Positions 1-8,720 are shown, numbered from the stretch's first letter. The stretch is 54,107 bases of DNA from Bacilli bacterium (GCA_017484205.1 JAFUTO010000016.1:1-54107), one strand, 5' to 3'. Notes: generated by a model from the sequence alone, not told the origin. Translations and numbers: made by a program.

Positions 1-1024
1 ACATGCAGCAAATCAATATGGAATGTTATCATTAACAGGAGTAAGTGGTACAGAATTTAATGTGGATGGTTCACTAGAATCAGGAGTTAATGATACAGAA
101 TTAAATAAGATACAATATAGTGGAACTAAATTTGACTATATATTTATGCATTTTGATGATTCAAATAATGTTACATATGGTAATTTTTGTATAAACAATT
201 ATAGTATTGATTATAATAATAATGAAGTGTCAAAAAGTACTAATAATTATTGTAATGGAAGTGGTCATGTAAGTAATACACTAGCGGATGGTACAGCATT
301 ATATTTTAATGTAACAACAGGTCAAAAATGTAGTGAGTCAGATTTAAATTATGGAACAGATCCTGTTGGTATAAAAACAGGTTGCATGAGATTCTATGTG
401 TTTTTAGATGATGAATATAGTGATACATATAATTTGTTACTAGATCATAATACATCAAATGGAATTGCATGGTCTGATGACTATACTAATGGACCAACTA
501 CTGCTTCAGCACAACTTAAAAGTGATACAGATAGTTGGTTAGGAACAAAAACACCAAGAAGTTATACTCGTAATTATACTTTAATGGACGGAACTACTGG
601 ATCTTATACTATAGATTATAGTGATTATAAAGCAAGATTTTTGACGATACATGAAGTTGTTGATATAGTAGGTTATGATGATTTTCCTGATTATACTACA
701 TCGTATGATGACTATTTCTTCTTGTATGGTGCTGATACTGAACCTAAATGGAAAACTAGAAAAACAATTCCAAGTGGCGAAATTGTTGAATACCACTGGC
801 TATACGAGTGGTTATGTTCGAGTAACCTTTTTGGTGGATACAGTAGTAGTTGTACTAATGGAAATAATAATTACTGGTTGAGTGATATTCAAAATGGTGT
901 ATCACCTAATAATGCAAATATATGGACTATATATTACCAAAGTGAAGCGCAATATAGTGTTTATTGGAATGATTATGTTGGCATTCGTCCAGTAATTGAA
1001 GTATCAAAAAGTGTATTTAAATAA
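1..1024 (+). CDS. Secreted/pseudopilin-type protein, 3' part only
   Basis: The reading frame is open from base 2 with no stop before the window edge, so the start lies upstream; about 340 residues are visible. The sequence is rich in Tyr, Asp, Asn, Ser and Thr, with few Cys and no membrane segment, as in an extracellular domain. The last 60 residues (NANIWTIYYQSE... then GIRPVIEVSKS) have the style of the C-terminal domain found in surface proteins of uncultured gut Firmicutes (DUF6273-like), many of which start with a type IV pilin-like signal. The window ends with just such a pilin-type N-terminus (54001). The visible part has no catalytic motif. It is followed directly by a strong terminator. 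The family assignment is from memory of sequence style; the N-terminus would settle it. Confidence 0.6.
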   Translation, partial: HAANQYGMLSLTGVSGTEFNVDGSLESGVNDTELNKIQYSGTKFDYIFMHFDDSNNVTYGNFCINNYSIDYNNNEVSKSTNNYCNGSGHVSNTLADGTALYFNVTTGQKCSESDLNYGTDPVGIKTGCMRFYVFLDDEYSDTYNLLLDHNTSNGIAWSDDYTNGPTTASAQLKSDTDSWLGTKTPRSYTRNYTLMDGTTGSYTIDYSDYKARFLTIHEVVDIVGYDDFPDYTTSYDDYFFLYGADTEPKWKTRKTIPSGEIVEYHWLYEWLCSSNLFGGYSSSCTNGNNNYWLSDIQNGVSPNNANIWTIYYQSEAQYSVYWNDYVGIRPVIEVSKSVFK

Positions 1025-1045
1025 GAACTGTAAAGTTCTTTTTTC
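1023..1045 (+). terminator. Rho-independent terminator after the first gene
   Basis: AAGAACT at 1023-1029 pairs perfectly with AGTTCTT at 1034-1040 around a 4-nt loop and runs into a T tract. It overlaps the stop codon of the upstream gene. Confidence 0.85.
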
Positions 1046-1106
1046 TTATATAATAAAGTTATTTAAACAATCATATAATTATGGTATAATGATTATAGGT
1101 GATAAT

Positions 1107-2186
1107 ATGAGAGTGATTATCAGTGCTGGTGGTACAGGAGGACATATATATCCTGCCTTAGCGATTATTAATAAAATAAAAGAAATGGAACCTAATAGTG
1201 AATTTTTATATATAGGAACACACAATAGAATGGAAAAAGATATTGTACCTAAATATAATATTCCTTTTAAAACTATAGAAATATATGGTTTTAGTAAGAA
1301 CATATTTAAAAATGTAAGAACAGTTAATGCATTTATTAAAAGTTATGGAAAATGTAAAAAGATAATCAAAGATTTTAATCCTGATATAGTAGTAGGTGTA
1401 GGTGGATATGTAACAGGACCTGTTATCTATGCCGCACATAAATTAGGTTATAAGACATTTATACATGAACAAAATAGTGTTGCAGGGAAAGCTAATATAT
1501 TTTTAAGCAAATATGTAGATAAAATAGGTATATCTTTTGATGAGGCAAAAGAATATTTTCCTTTTGAAAAAGTGGTTGTTACAGGTAATCCATGTTCTGA
1601 AAATGCTTTGAAAATGGAAAAAATACCTAAAAGTACATATGGGTTAAGTGAAAACAAAAAAACAGTATTATTTGTTATGGGTTCATTGGGTGCATCTAAA
1701 GTAAATGATATATTAATGGATGCAATGCCTAAATTTGCAAATAAAAACTATGAAGTTTTATTTGTAACTGGTAAAGATTATTTTGATAAAGTAAATAGAG
1801 AATTATTCCCAGTGAACGTTAAAACAGTACCTTATATAGATAATTTGGCTGGGCTTATGAAAAGTATAGATGTTATGGTGTCAAGAGCAGGTGCATCTAC
1901 ATTATCAGAAATACTTGCTTTAAATATACCAAGTATTTTAATACCAAGTCCTTACGTTCCAAATGATCATCAATATAAGAATGCTGTTGCGTTAGTGGAT
2001 AAAATGGCAGCTGTTATGATTGAAGAAAGATTTTTAAATCCTGATATTTTGATTAATACAGTAGATGATTTGATAAATGATGATAAAAGACAAGAAATGA
2101 TGAAAATAGAACTAGATAAACTTGCTATTACAGATAGTTCTACAATTATTTATAACGAAATAGAAAAACTAATAAAGAAGGGATAA
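1107..2186 (+). CDS. murG: MurG, UDP-GlcNAc:lipid I N-acetylglucosaminyltransferase
   Basis: Transfers GlcNAc from UDP-GlcNAc to lipid I to make lipid II on the inner face of the membrane (GT28 family). The protein is 359 aa, the usual length. It has the N-terminal glycine-rich loop GGTGGH at residues 8-13, the HEQN motif at about 120-123, and a C-terminal UDP-sugar-binding region with SRAGASTLSE. The frame is open further upstream, but the ATG at 1107 is the right start: it sits 3 nt after an AGGTGAT Shine-Dalgarno match and gives the conserved N-terminus MRVIISAGGTGGH. An extended -10 (TGG-TATAAT, 1082-1090) ends 16 nt before the start codon, so the predicted leader is only about 10 nt. murB follows 2 nt after the stop, as in many division/wall clusters. 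Confidence 0.96.
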   Translation: MRVIISAGGTGGHIYPALAIINKIKEMEPNSEFLYIGTHNRMEKDIVPKYNIPFKTIEIYGFSKNIFKNVRTVNAFIKSYGKCKKIIKDFNPDIVVGVGGYVTGPVIYAAHKLGYKTFIHEQNSVAGKANIFLSKYVDKIGISFDEAKEYFPFEKVVVTGNPCSENALKMEKIPKSTYGLSENKKTVLFVMGSLGASKVNDILMDAMPKFANKNYEVLFVTGKDYFDKVNRELFPVNVKTVPYIDNLAGLMKSIDVMVSRAGASTLSEILALNIPSILIPSPYVPNDHQYKNAVALVDKMAAVMIEERFLNPDILINTVDDLINDDKRQEMMKIELDKLAITDSSTIIYNEIEKLIKKG

Positions 2187-2188
2187 TT

Positions 2189-3085
2189 ATGGATATAATT
2201 AAAGACATTAAAGGCTTAAAAGTTGGTAAGGTAATAGAATCTCCAATTATGAGAAATTATACAACTTATAAAGTTGGTGGTAAAGCAATATGTATTGTTA
2301 TACCTAATAGCGTACCCGATTTAATTAAACTTATGAATTACATATATACAAAAAAACTCAAATATAAGATATTAGGTAATGGTTCTAATTTAATATTTAA
2401 TGATTCTGGATATGAAGGAGTATTAATTAAACTATCTAAATTTGATAAGTTTGAACAATTTGGTAATGAGTTTGATATCGGAGCTGGAGTATCTACTATT
2501 AAAGCTGCGATGAAGGTATCTAAAGAAGGATATACGGGTTTTGAATTCGCGACTGGTATTCCTGGTACTATTGGTGGAGCTATATATATGAATGCTGGTG
2601 CTTATAATTCAGATATGGGTTATATTACAAAATCAATTAAAGTATTAACACCTGATTTAAAAGTTAAAACAATGTATAACCACGAACTAGAATTTCATTA
2701 TCGAACTAGTTTTTTAAAAACACACCCTAATTACATATGTTTAGAGGCTAAAATAGCTTTAAAAAAAGGAAACAAGAATGTAATAATGGAACTTATTAAT
2801 GAAAGAAGAACTAGAAGAATAGCAAGTCAACCATTAGAGTTTCCATCTGCAGGATCTGTATTTAGAAACCCAACTGGAGATTATGCAGGTAGACTTATTG
2901 AAAGTTTAGGATATAAAGGAAAAGGAATTGGTGGAGCTATTGTATCTGATAAACACGCTAATTTTATTATAAATAGCGGTAATGCCAAAGGTGAGGATAT
3001 AAAAGAATTAATAACAAAAATCCAAAAAGAAGTAAAGGAAAAATATAATATTGAATTAAAGGTTGAGCAAGAATTTGTAGAATAG
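2189..3085 (+). CDS. murB: MurB, UDP-N-acetylenolpyruvoylglucosamine reductase
   Basis: FAD/NADPH enzyme that reduces UDP-GlcNAc-enolpyruvate to UDP-MurNAc, the second committed step of peptidoglycan precursor synthesis, in the cytoplasm. The protein is 298 aa. Visible motifs are NYTTYKVGGKA (about 23-33), the FAD-binding ILGNGSNLIF (61-70), GIPGTIGGAIYMNAGAY (123-139), and PSAGSVFRNP (219-228) containing the catalytic Ser223. HANFIINSGNA (about 257-267) and a C-terminal Glu-rich end complete the fold. It lies 2 nt after murG and 8 nt before divIB, so it is clearly co-transcribed. Its stop codon is TAG, which matters for judging the ftsK anomaly further on. Confidence 0.96.
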   Translation: MDIIKDIKGLKVGKVIESPIMRNYTTYKVGGKAICIVIPNSVPDLIKLMNYIYTKKLKYKILGNGSNLIFNDSGYEGVLIKLSKFDKFEQFGNEFDIGAGVSTIKAAMKVSKEGYTGFEFATGIPGTIGGAIYMNAGAYNSDMGYITKSIKVLTPDLKVKTMYNHELEFHYRTSFLKTHPNYICLEAKIALKKGNKNVIMELINERRTRRIASQPLEFPSAGSVFRNPTGDYAGRLIESLGYKGKGIGGAIVSDKHANFIINSGNAKGEDIKELITKIQKEVKEKYNIELKVEQEFVE

Positions 3086-3093
3086 GTGATATT

Positions 3094-3771
3094 ATGTCAA
3101 AGAAAAATTATAAACATAAAAAAAGAAAAATTAAATATAAAAATGTATTTAAATTCTTTCTTTTTGTTGCGATTTTATTTATAGTTTTTAAAATAATAAT
3201 TGATATGCCTATTACTAATATATATATTGAAGGAAATAGTATATATAAAGATCAAGAAATAATTGAATTAGCTAAGTTAGAAGATTATCCTTCAAGTATT
3301 AAAAATAATAGTTTTATAGTTAAAAAAAGACTTAAAGATAGTGGAAATTTCACTTCTGTTAAAGTAACTAAAGTTTTTGGAAAAGTATATATAAGTGTAA
3401 CTGAGAACAGACCTGTATTTTATAACAGTAATACATCAAAAGTAGTTATGCTTGATAAGTCTGAAAGAGATGGAGATGTTGTTACACCTTATTTATTGAA
3501 TTATGTTCCTGATACAGTGTATCCAAAATTTGTTGATGCTATGTGTAAGGTAAATCCTGAAATATTAACTAGAATATCTGATATAGAATATAGTCCAAAT
3601 ACTGTGGATACAGAAAGATTTTATTTAACAATGACAGATGGTAATTATGTGTATTTAACAATAAATAATTTCACAAGAATTAATAATTACATAGAAATGA
3701 TAAAACAATTTCAAAATAAAAAAGGTATACTATATTTAGATTCTGGTGAATATTTTGAAATAAAAAATTAA
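3094..3771 (+). CDS. divIB: DivIB/FtsQ-type cell division protein
   Basis: Bitopic division protein that links FtsL/DivIC to the divisome. The 225-aa product has a very basic cytoplasmic N-terminus (about residues 1-18, mostly Lys/Arg/Asn/Tyr), one membrane segment (about 20-38) and then a POTRA-like domain starting at DMPITNIYIEGNSIYKDQEI, the usual FtsQ/DivIB signature. The rest is a beta-rich extracellular domain. Its place between murB and ftsA-ftsZ matches the classical dcw order. Start ATG 3094 has an AGGTGAT SD that overlaps the end of murB. Confidence 0.9.
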   Translation: MSKKNYKHKKRKIKYKNVFKFFLFVAILFIVFKIIIDMPITNIYIEGNSIYKDQEIIELAKLEDYPSSIKNNSFIVKKRLKDSGNFTSVKVTKVFGKVYISVTENRPVFYNSNTSKVVMLDKSERDGDVVTPYLLNYVPDTVYPKFVDAMCKVNPEILTRISDIEYSPNTVDTERFYLTMTDGNYVYLTINNFTRINNYIEMIKQFQNKKGILYLDSGEYFEIKN

Positions 3772-3781
3772 GGAGGAATTT

Positions 3782-4132
3782 ATGGGAATAAAAAATTATA
3801 TATCAAATTTAGCAAATGGAATAAAGAAAAATATAGAACAAGATGTAGCGCTTACTAAAACGCATACTGCAGCTACTGTGTATCGTGATTCAAAAGGGAA
3901 CATAGTTAGTAATGATTTTGACCATACACCTAAATTAGATCTTGGTAATCGTTATTTAAGTGAACTTGAATATGAACCAGCTGTTGCTGAGTATAAACCG
4001 GATTTTAAAATAGAACCTAAAAGTACTGGTAATACAAATACTAATGTTTCAAAGGGTAATAATACTTCTCAAAATCAAACAAGTATTTATAGTGATGTTG
4101 AATTTGATGAAAATGGTCAAATAAAAGAATAA
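3782..4132 (+). CDS. Small hypothetical protein between divIB and ftsA
   Basis: A 116-aa protein that I do not recognise. It has a strong SD (AAGGAGG, overlapping the divIB stop) and starts 10 nt after divIB, so it is part of the division operon. Residues 1-25 could form an amphipathic helix (GIKNYISNLANGIKKNIEQD). Residues 25-75 carry YRDSKGNIVSNDFDHTPKLDLGNRYLSELEY, and the C-terminal third is a low-complexity Asn/Thr/Ser linker ending in an acidic tail. There is no signal peptide or membrane segment. A membrane-associating or divisome-binding role is possible from position alone; nothing in the sequence proves it. Confidence 0.75.
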   Translation: MGIKNYISNLANGIKKNIEQDVALTKTHTAATVYRDSKGNIVSNDFDHTPKLDLGNRYLSELEYEPAVAEYKPDFKIEPKSTGNTNTNVSKGNNTSQNQTSIYSDVEFDENGQIKE

Positions 4133-4172
4133 TTTCTAATATATAATTAATTATAATCTTTATATTAATTGT

Positions 4173-4197
4173 AAAAAGAAAATATTCTTTTTTCTTT
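4173..4197 (+). terminator. Possible weak A/T terminator before ftsA
   Basis: AAAAAGAA (4173-4180) pairs with TTCTTTTT (4185-4192) around AATA, followed by a pyrimidine tract. The stem is almost entirely A-T, so termination may be partial. ftsA has its own promoter just downstream. Confidence 0.45.
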
Positions 4198-4219
4198 TAC
4201 TAAAAATGACCAAATATAT

Positions 4220-4248
4220 TTTACTTTTATCTAAAAATATAGTATAAT
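4220..4248 (+). promoter_or_regulatory. SigA-type promoter for ftsA-ftsZ
   Basis: TTTACT (4220-4225), a 17-nt spacer, and TATAAT (4243-4248). It stands 27 nt before the ftsA start, in the only sizeable gap (143 nt) of the division cluster, and would drive ftsA-ftsZ independently of murG-divIB. Confidence 0.7.
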
Positions 4249-4275
4249 TGTACTTAGATTATAGGGGATGATAAT

Positions 4276-5514
4276 TTGAGAAATATTTATACAAGTATAG
4301 ATATAGGTACAGATACTATCAAAATTATTGTTTGTGAATTGTTTCATGGGAAAATTAATTTATTAGCGTCATCTTCTATTAAATCTAGAGGAATAAAAAA
4401 GGGGCTAGTTTCAGACGTTGATGAAGCTGCAGTGTCTTTGAAACTTGCTATTGAAGAGATTGAAACAAAGTTAGGTATTACCATTCATGATGTAATCACA
4501 ACAATACCAAGTTATAGTTCGATGTTTACTCTAATAAAGGGCGAGGTTAATATTGAAAATGAGGATGGTATTATCACTGGTGATGATGTTGTAAGAGTAT
4601 TACAACAAGGTATGAATATTGAAGAAGTTAATATGGAAATGGTAACAATAATGCCTATTAGTTTTATTCTTGATGGTAGGGAACATGTTAAAGATCCTAA
4701 AGGTAAAGTTGCTAAAACATTAGAATCAAGATCTATTTTAGTAACAACACCAAGTAGAAATATTTATTCTATTATGAAACTTTTAGATAAATGTGGATTA
4801 GAGGCAATTGATATATCAATTGGTGGTATTTGTGATATGTTTACTTTAAGAAATAGAGAAATTGATGATAAAGTAGGCGTAATTATAAATATGGGTAGTG
4901 ATACTACAACTATATCTTTATATAATAAGGGCATTATTATTAAAGATAAATTATTAGAAATAGGTGGTAAGTCTATTGATAATGATATAGCCTATATTTA
5001 TAAAACTAGTATGATAGAAGCTAAAAAACTTAAAGAAAAATTTGCAATAGCTTCTGTAAAACATGCTAGTGTAAGTGATATATATGATTTAATAGCAGAA
5101 GATGGTAAAGTAGTTAAAGTAAATCAACATGAAATATCTGAAATAGTAGTTGCTAGATTAGAAGAAATCTTCGCTATGATAAAAAAAGAATTATTTGGTA
5201 TTACCAGTAAAGAATTAGATTATATAATAATTACTGGTGGTGCAAGTAATATGCCATATTTAGATGTGTTTTTAGACAGTGTATTTAAAAATGCTAAAAT
5301 AGCTAGAACTAATTTAGTAGGAGTAAGAAATAACAAGTATTCATCAAGTTTAGGTAATGTTGTTTATTATATAAGTAAGCAAAAACTTAAAGGTGAAATA
5401 AATGGTATGCTAGATGACGAAGAAATAGATAAAATGTCATCATTGAAAGGTAATGTATTAATATCAAACGAATCAATGTTAGGGAAAGTAGCTCAATACT
5501 TTTTCGGTGAATAG
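4276..5514 (+). CDS. ftsA: FtsA, actin-like membrane tether of FtsZ
   Basis: Actin-family ATPase that anchors FtsZ filaments to the membrane. The 412-aa protein has the phosphate-1 motif SIDIGTDTIK (7-16), the SHS2/1C region, a second phosphate-binding segment around VGVIINMGSDTTTISLY, and the adenosine motif ITGGASNMPYLD. The C-terminus ends in a short hydrophobic/basic amphipathic helix (SMLGKVAQYFFGE), the usual membrane-targeting sequence. The start is TTG at 4276, preceded by AGGGGATGAT; no ATG gives the conserved N-terminus. The stop is TAG. ftsZ follows after 12 nt. Confidence 0.95.
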   Translation: MRNIYTSIDIGTDTIKIIVCELFHGKINLLASSSIKSRGIKKGLVSDVDEAAVSLKLAIEEIETKLGITIHDVITTIPSYSSMFTLIKGEVNIENEDGIITGDDVVRVLQQGMNIEEVNMEMVTIMPISFILDGREHVKDPKGKVAKTLESRSILVTTPSRNIYSIMKLLDKCGLEAIDISIGGICDMFTLRNREIDDKVGVIINMGSDTTTISLYNKGIIIKDKLLEIGGKSIDNDIAYIYKTSMIEAKKLKEKFAIASVKHASVSDIYDLIAEDGKVVKVNQHEISEIVVARLEEIFAMIKKELFGITSKELDYIIITGGASNMPYLDVFLDSVFKNAKIARTNLVGVRNNKYSSSLGNVVYYISKQKLKGEINGMLDDEEIDKMSSLKGNVLISNESMLGKVAQYFFGE

Positions 5515-5526
5515 AGGAGGCAATTT

Positions 5527-6585
5527 ATGTTTGGATTAGAAATGGATCAATTAGCAAAAATAAAAGTAATTGGAGTTGGTGGTGGCGGTAATAATGCCGT
5601 TAATAGAATGATTGAATCAGGTGTAAAAGGTGTAGACTTTATAGTTGCCAATACAGATTTACAAGTTTTAAATAATTCTAAAGCTCCTGTAAAAATACAA
5701 ATTGGTACAGATTTAACTAATGGACTAGGTGCTGGTGCTAACCCACAAATTGGTAAAGAAGCTGCATTAGAATCAAAAGATGAAATACAAGCTGCTTTAG
5801 AAGGTGCAGATATGGTATTCATCACATGTGGTATGGGTGGTGGAACTGGTACAGGTGCTGCTCCAGTTATAGCAGAAATCGCACAAAGTATTGGGGCTTT
5901 AACTGTTGGTATTGTAACTAAACCATTCTCATTTGAAGGAAAAAGAAGAATGCAACAAGCATTTGATGGTATTGCTGAATTAAGAGGTCATGTAGATACT
6001 TTAATCGTTATACCTAATGATAGATTAAGAGAATTAATTGATAAGTCAACACCATTATTAGAATCATTCAAAGAAGTAGATAATGTATTAAGAAGAGGTG
6101 TTCAATCTATATCTGATTTAATTGCTGTAGCAGGTTTAATCAACTTGGATTTTGCAGATGTTAAAACTGTTATGGAAAAAAGAGGAGATGCCTTAATTGG
6201 TATAGGTATGGGTACAGGTGAAGGTAGAGCTACTGAAGCTGCTCGTCAAGCTGTATCTAGTCCGTTATTAGAAACATCAATTGATGGAGCTACTGATGCC
6301 ATTATTAATGTTACAGGTGGTAATAATTTAACATTATTTGAAGTTGAAGAAGCTGTTGAAGTTATTAGATCAAGTGCTAATACAGATATTAATACTATCT
6401 TCGGTGCTGTTATTAATGAAAATTTAAATGACGAGTTAATTGTTACTGTTATTGCAACAGGATTCAATGATAAGAAAACTGAATCTACAATTGAAGATGA
6501 AGACGAATTTACTATTCCTGATGATGATGACGATGATGATGGAGATACAATTATTCCTAGCATTTTAAAAAGAAGAGGATTTTAA
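5527..6585 (+). CDS. ftsZ: FtsZ, tubulin-like division GTPase
   Basis: GTP-driven polymer that forms the Z-ring. The 352-aa protein has the N-terminal nucleotide loop GGGGNNAVN (18-26), the tubulin signature [10 protein letters not shown] (104-113) and the T7 synergy loop [11 protein letters not shown] that completes the GTPase site of the next subunit. The body is compact. The variable linker is short and extremely acidic, with a run of seven Asp, and leads to the conserved C-terminal peptide ([12 protein letters not shown]) that binds FtsA/SepF-type partners. The ATG at 5527 follows a strong GAGGAGG SD; Met6 would be a poorer choice. Co-transcribed with ftsA and closed by a good terminator. 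Confidence 0.98.
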   Translation: MFGLEMDQLAKIKVIGVGGGGNNAVNRMIESGVKGVDFIVANTDLQVLNNSKAPVKIQIGTDLTNGLGAGANPQIGKEAALESKDEIQAALEGADMVFITCGMGGGTGTGAAPVIAEIAQSIGALTVGIVTKPFSFEGKRRMQQAFDGIAELRGHVDTLIVIPNDRLRELIDKSTPLLESFKEVDNVLRRGVQSISDLIAVAGLINLDFADVKTVMEKRGDALIGIGMGTGEGRATEAARQAVSSPLLETSIDGATDAIINVTGGNNLTLFEVEEAVEVIRSSANTDINTIFGAVINENLNDELIVTVIATGFNDKKTESTIEDEDEFTIPDDDDDDDGDTIIPSILKRRGF

Positions 6586-6587
6586 TT

Positions 6588-6613
6588 AGAAGTACAAAAG
6601 TACTTCTTTTATT
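6588..6613 (+). terminator. Terminator after ftsZ
   Basis: AGAAGTAC (6588-6595) pairs perfectly with GTACTTCT (6600-6607) around AAAA, then a T-rich tail. Confidence 0.88.
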
Positions 6614-6681
6614 TTATAAAATAAATACAGTAAATGACATTATTCGTAATGTCATTTTATTATAATGATAATGGTGATAAT

Positions 6682-7464
6682 ATGACGATATATTTAGACC
6701 TAGTATTTTTTTTAAATTTGTTTTTTGATTTTATACTACTTTTAAGTGTATCTTTGTTACTTAAAAGAAATATAAAACTATATAATGTGCTTTTTGGTTC
6801 ATTAATAGGTAGTTTATCTATATTTCTATTATTTATCGACTTGAATAATATAGAGTTATTCATCTTTAAATTTATTATTAGTATATTAATGACTGTAACA
6901 ACATTTGGATATAAAGATATTTTATATACGATTAAAAATATAATATATTTATATTTCGTAAGTATATTTTTAGGAGGATTTTTATATTTAATTAATGATA
7001 GTTTTGATTATCATAATGGATTAGTCTTTTATAATAATGGATTATCAATAAATATAATAATTATTCTTGTATTGACACCAATACTTGTCTATGTTTATTT
7101 AAAAGGTTTCAAACATATTAAAAATAATTATCATAATTATTACAATATATCATTATATATAAAGGATAAAATTATAAATGTAACTTCATATTTAGATACA
7201 GGTAATAAATTAGAATCACCTTACACTCATACACCAGTAATATTATTACATAATAAAGATCCAATATTTAATAATTTAAAATATACTTTAATTCCATATA
7301 ATACAGTTTCTAGTAATGGTCTTATAAAATGTTATAAAGTAGATAAAATACATATAGAAGGGGTGGGTGATAGATATAAAGTAATAGTAGGTATTATGGA
7401 AAATGAGATAAATATAGATGGTGTAGATTGTATATTAAATACTAAATTATTGGAGGGAAAATGA
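6682..7464 (+). CDS. spoIIGA: SpoIIGA, membrane aspartic protease that activates pro-SigE
   Basis: Sporulation-specific protease that cleaves the pro-sequence of SigE at the septum after a SpoIIR signal. The 260-aa protein has about five hydrophobic segments in its first 145 residues and then a soluble domain with the aspartic-protease motif SYLDTGNKLESP (Asp172-Thr-Gly). The start at 6682 follows GGTGAT and gives the usual MTIYLDLVFFLN beginning; the upstream in-frame Met lies in the promoter region. TATAAT at 6661-6666 ends 15 nt before the ATG. The stop overlaps the sigE start by 4 nt (ATGA), which signals translational coupling. It is somewhat shorter than the Bacillus protein (about 300 aa). 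Confidence 0.9.
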   Translation: MTIYLDLVFFLNLFFDFILLLSVSLLLKRNIKLYNVLFGSLIGSLSIFLLFIDLNNIELFIFKFIISILMTVTTFGYKDILYTIKNIIYLYFVSIFLGGFLYLINDSFDYHNGLVFYNNGLSINIIIILVLTPILVYVYLKGFKHIKNNYHNYYNISLYIKDKIINVTSYLDTGNKLESPYTHTPVILLHNKDPIFNNLKYTLIPYNTVSSNGLIKCYKVDKIHIEGVGDRYKVIVGIMENEINIDGVDCILNTKLLEGK

Positions 7465-8141
7465 AACTATTAAAATTAATATTAAGGATTTTTGTTAAGG
7501 ATATTTTTTATGTAGGAAGTGTAGATAAACTTCCAGGACCTTTATCTAGTGAAGAAGAAGCAAAATATATTGAATTATCTTTAAATGGCGATGAAGAAGC
7601 GCGAAATAAACTTATTGAACATAATTTAAGATTAGTTGTCTTCTTAGCTAAAAAATATGATAATACAGGTGTAGATTTAGAAGATTTAGTAAGTATTGGT
7701 ACCATTGGACTTATAAAAGGAGTTAACACATATAAGAATGATAAAAACATTAAGTTAGCTACTTATGCATCTAGGTGTATTGATAATGAAATATTAATGT
7801 TTTTAAGAAAAAATAAAAAAAGAAAAGGTGAAGTATCTTTTGAAGATAGCCTATCGTTTGATGCAGAAGGGAATGAACTACACTTAGAAGATGTACTAGG
7901 TACTGAACCTGATATTGTAAGTAAAGGTATTGAAGATGAAACAGATAGAAAATTACTATATGATGAATTATCTAAGTTAAATGATAGAGATAAAGAAATA
8001 ATATGTTTAAGATATGGACTTTTAGGTAAAAAAGCAATGACTCAAAAGGATGTAGCGACATTACTTGGAATATCACAATCATATATTTCTAGAATTGAAA
8101 AAAAGGTTATTAATAGATTAAAAAATATTACTAAAATATAA
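7461..8141 (+). CDS. sigE: Pro-sigma-E, mother-cell sporulation sigma factor
   Basis: Sigma-70 family factor that directs early mother-cell transcription in sporulation. The 226-aa sequence follows Bacillus SigE along its length: region 2 (RNKLIEHNLRLVVFLAKKYD, DLVSIGTIGLIKGVNTY, IKLATYASRCIDNEILMFLR) and region 4 with its helix-turn-helix (TQKDVATLLGISQSYISRIEKK). The N-terminus is a short basic amphipathic pro-sequence ending near IFYVGSVDKLPGPLS. The cleavage site by analogy lies around residues 14-18, so the pro-region is about ten residues shorter than in B. subtilis. It overlaps spoIIGA by 4 nt. The normal partner sigG is not next to it but 28.5 kb away. Confidence 0.93.
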   Translation: MKLLKLILRIFVKDIFYVGSVDKLPGPLSSEEEAKYIELSLNGDEEARNKLIEHNLRLVVFLAKKYDNTGVDLEDLVSIGTIGLIKGVNTYKNDKNIKLATYASRCIDNEILMFLRKNKKRKGEVSFEDSLSFDAEGNELHLEDVLGTEPDIVSKGIEDETDRKLLYDELSKLNDRDKEIICLRYGLLGKKAMTQKDVATLLGISQSYISRIEKKVINRLKNITKI

Positions 8142-8187
8142 GTATATTTTGTTTTATATTATTAATAATAATACTGGAGGTAATAAT

Positions 8188-8625
8188 ATGGATCAAAATA
8201 TGGAATTTATAAATTATGTGTATGAAGTGTCATGTATGGGAGTCAGTAGTATGACAACACTACTTAATACTTTAAAAGATAAGGATAATAAAATTAAAAA
8301 AGCATGTGAGGATATAATTAAAGGACATGAACATTTTGTTAAAGAAACTAAGTCAATATTAAAGAAAAACAATGCTGAAATAAAAGAAGTAGGTATGATG
8401 GCAAAAATGGGTTCATGGATGGGAATTAAAACTGAAATGCTTAAAGATAATAGTGATTCACGTGTAGCAGATATGATTATTAGAGGACTTACTATGGGCC
8501 TTTTAGAACTAGATAAAAAAATAGAATCATTTGATGAAAATACTGATTCTAAAAATAAGAAGTTAGCAAAGGAACTTAGAAAATTTGAAAGTGATAGTAT
8601 TGAACTTTTAAAACCATATTTGTAA
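8188..8625 (+). CDS. Small all-helical protein of unknown function
   Basis: A 145-aa protein with a predicted four-helix pattern: four stretches of 20-35 residues with heptad-like hydrophobic spacing, Lys/Glu/Asp-rich surfaces, and a central Met/Gly segment (GMMAKMGSWMG). There is no signal peptide. The start at 8188 follows an exact GGAGG SD; upstream in-frame codons are rejected. It resembles the DUF2383/ferritin-like four-helix bundles in length and pattern, but I see no clear metal-binding EXXH pair, so this is only a suggestion. It lies 46 nt after sigE, and its stop codon is 2 nt before the -35 of the first antitoxin RNA. Confidence 0.7.
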   Translation: MDQNMEFINYVYEVSCMGVSSMTTLLNTLKDKDNKIKKACEDIIKGHEHFVKETKSILKKNNAEIKEVGMMAKMGSWMGIKTEMLKDNSDSRVADMIIRGLTMGLLELDKKIESFDENTDSKNKKLAKELRKFESDSIELLKPYL

Positions 8626-8627
8626 TA

Positions 8628-8656
8628 TTGACTTTAATATAAAAATATAGTATATT
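8628..8656 (+). promoter_or_regulatory. Promoter of type III TA locus 1
   Basis: TTGACT (8628-8633), an exact 17-nt spacer and TATATT (8651-8656). Bases 8624-8677 recur at 9431-9484 with a single mismatch, so promoter and leader were copied together with the second locus. Predicted start of RNA near 8663. Confidence 0.9.
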
Positions 8657-8686
8657 ATAAGTGCACAAGCGATTGTGTAATAAAGA

Positions 8687-8720
8687 TGGCGTTTCCGGCT
8701 GAAACAGGAATTTAAAAAAG
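8687..8720 (+). repeat. Divergent first antitoxin unit, related to the array of locus 2
   Basis: 34 nt that begin TGGCGTTTCCGGC, the same 13 bases as the units of locus 2, and go on with AACAGGAAT. It ends in the A-rich tail of locus 1. It keeps the pseudoknot: TGGC with GCTG (two G-U pairs) and TTCC with GGAA. Confidence 0.85.

Noticed and set aside
5547-6563. Minus-strand ORFs opposite ftsZ
   Set aside because: They are Pro/Ser-rich shadow frames produced by the codon bias of the ftsZ gene.
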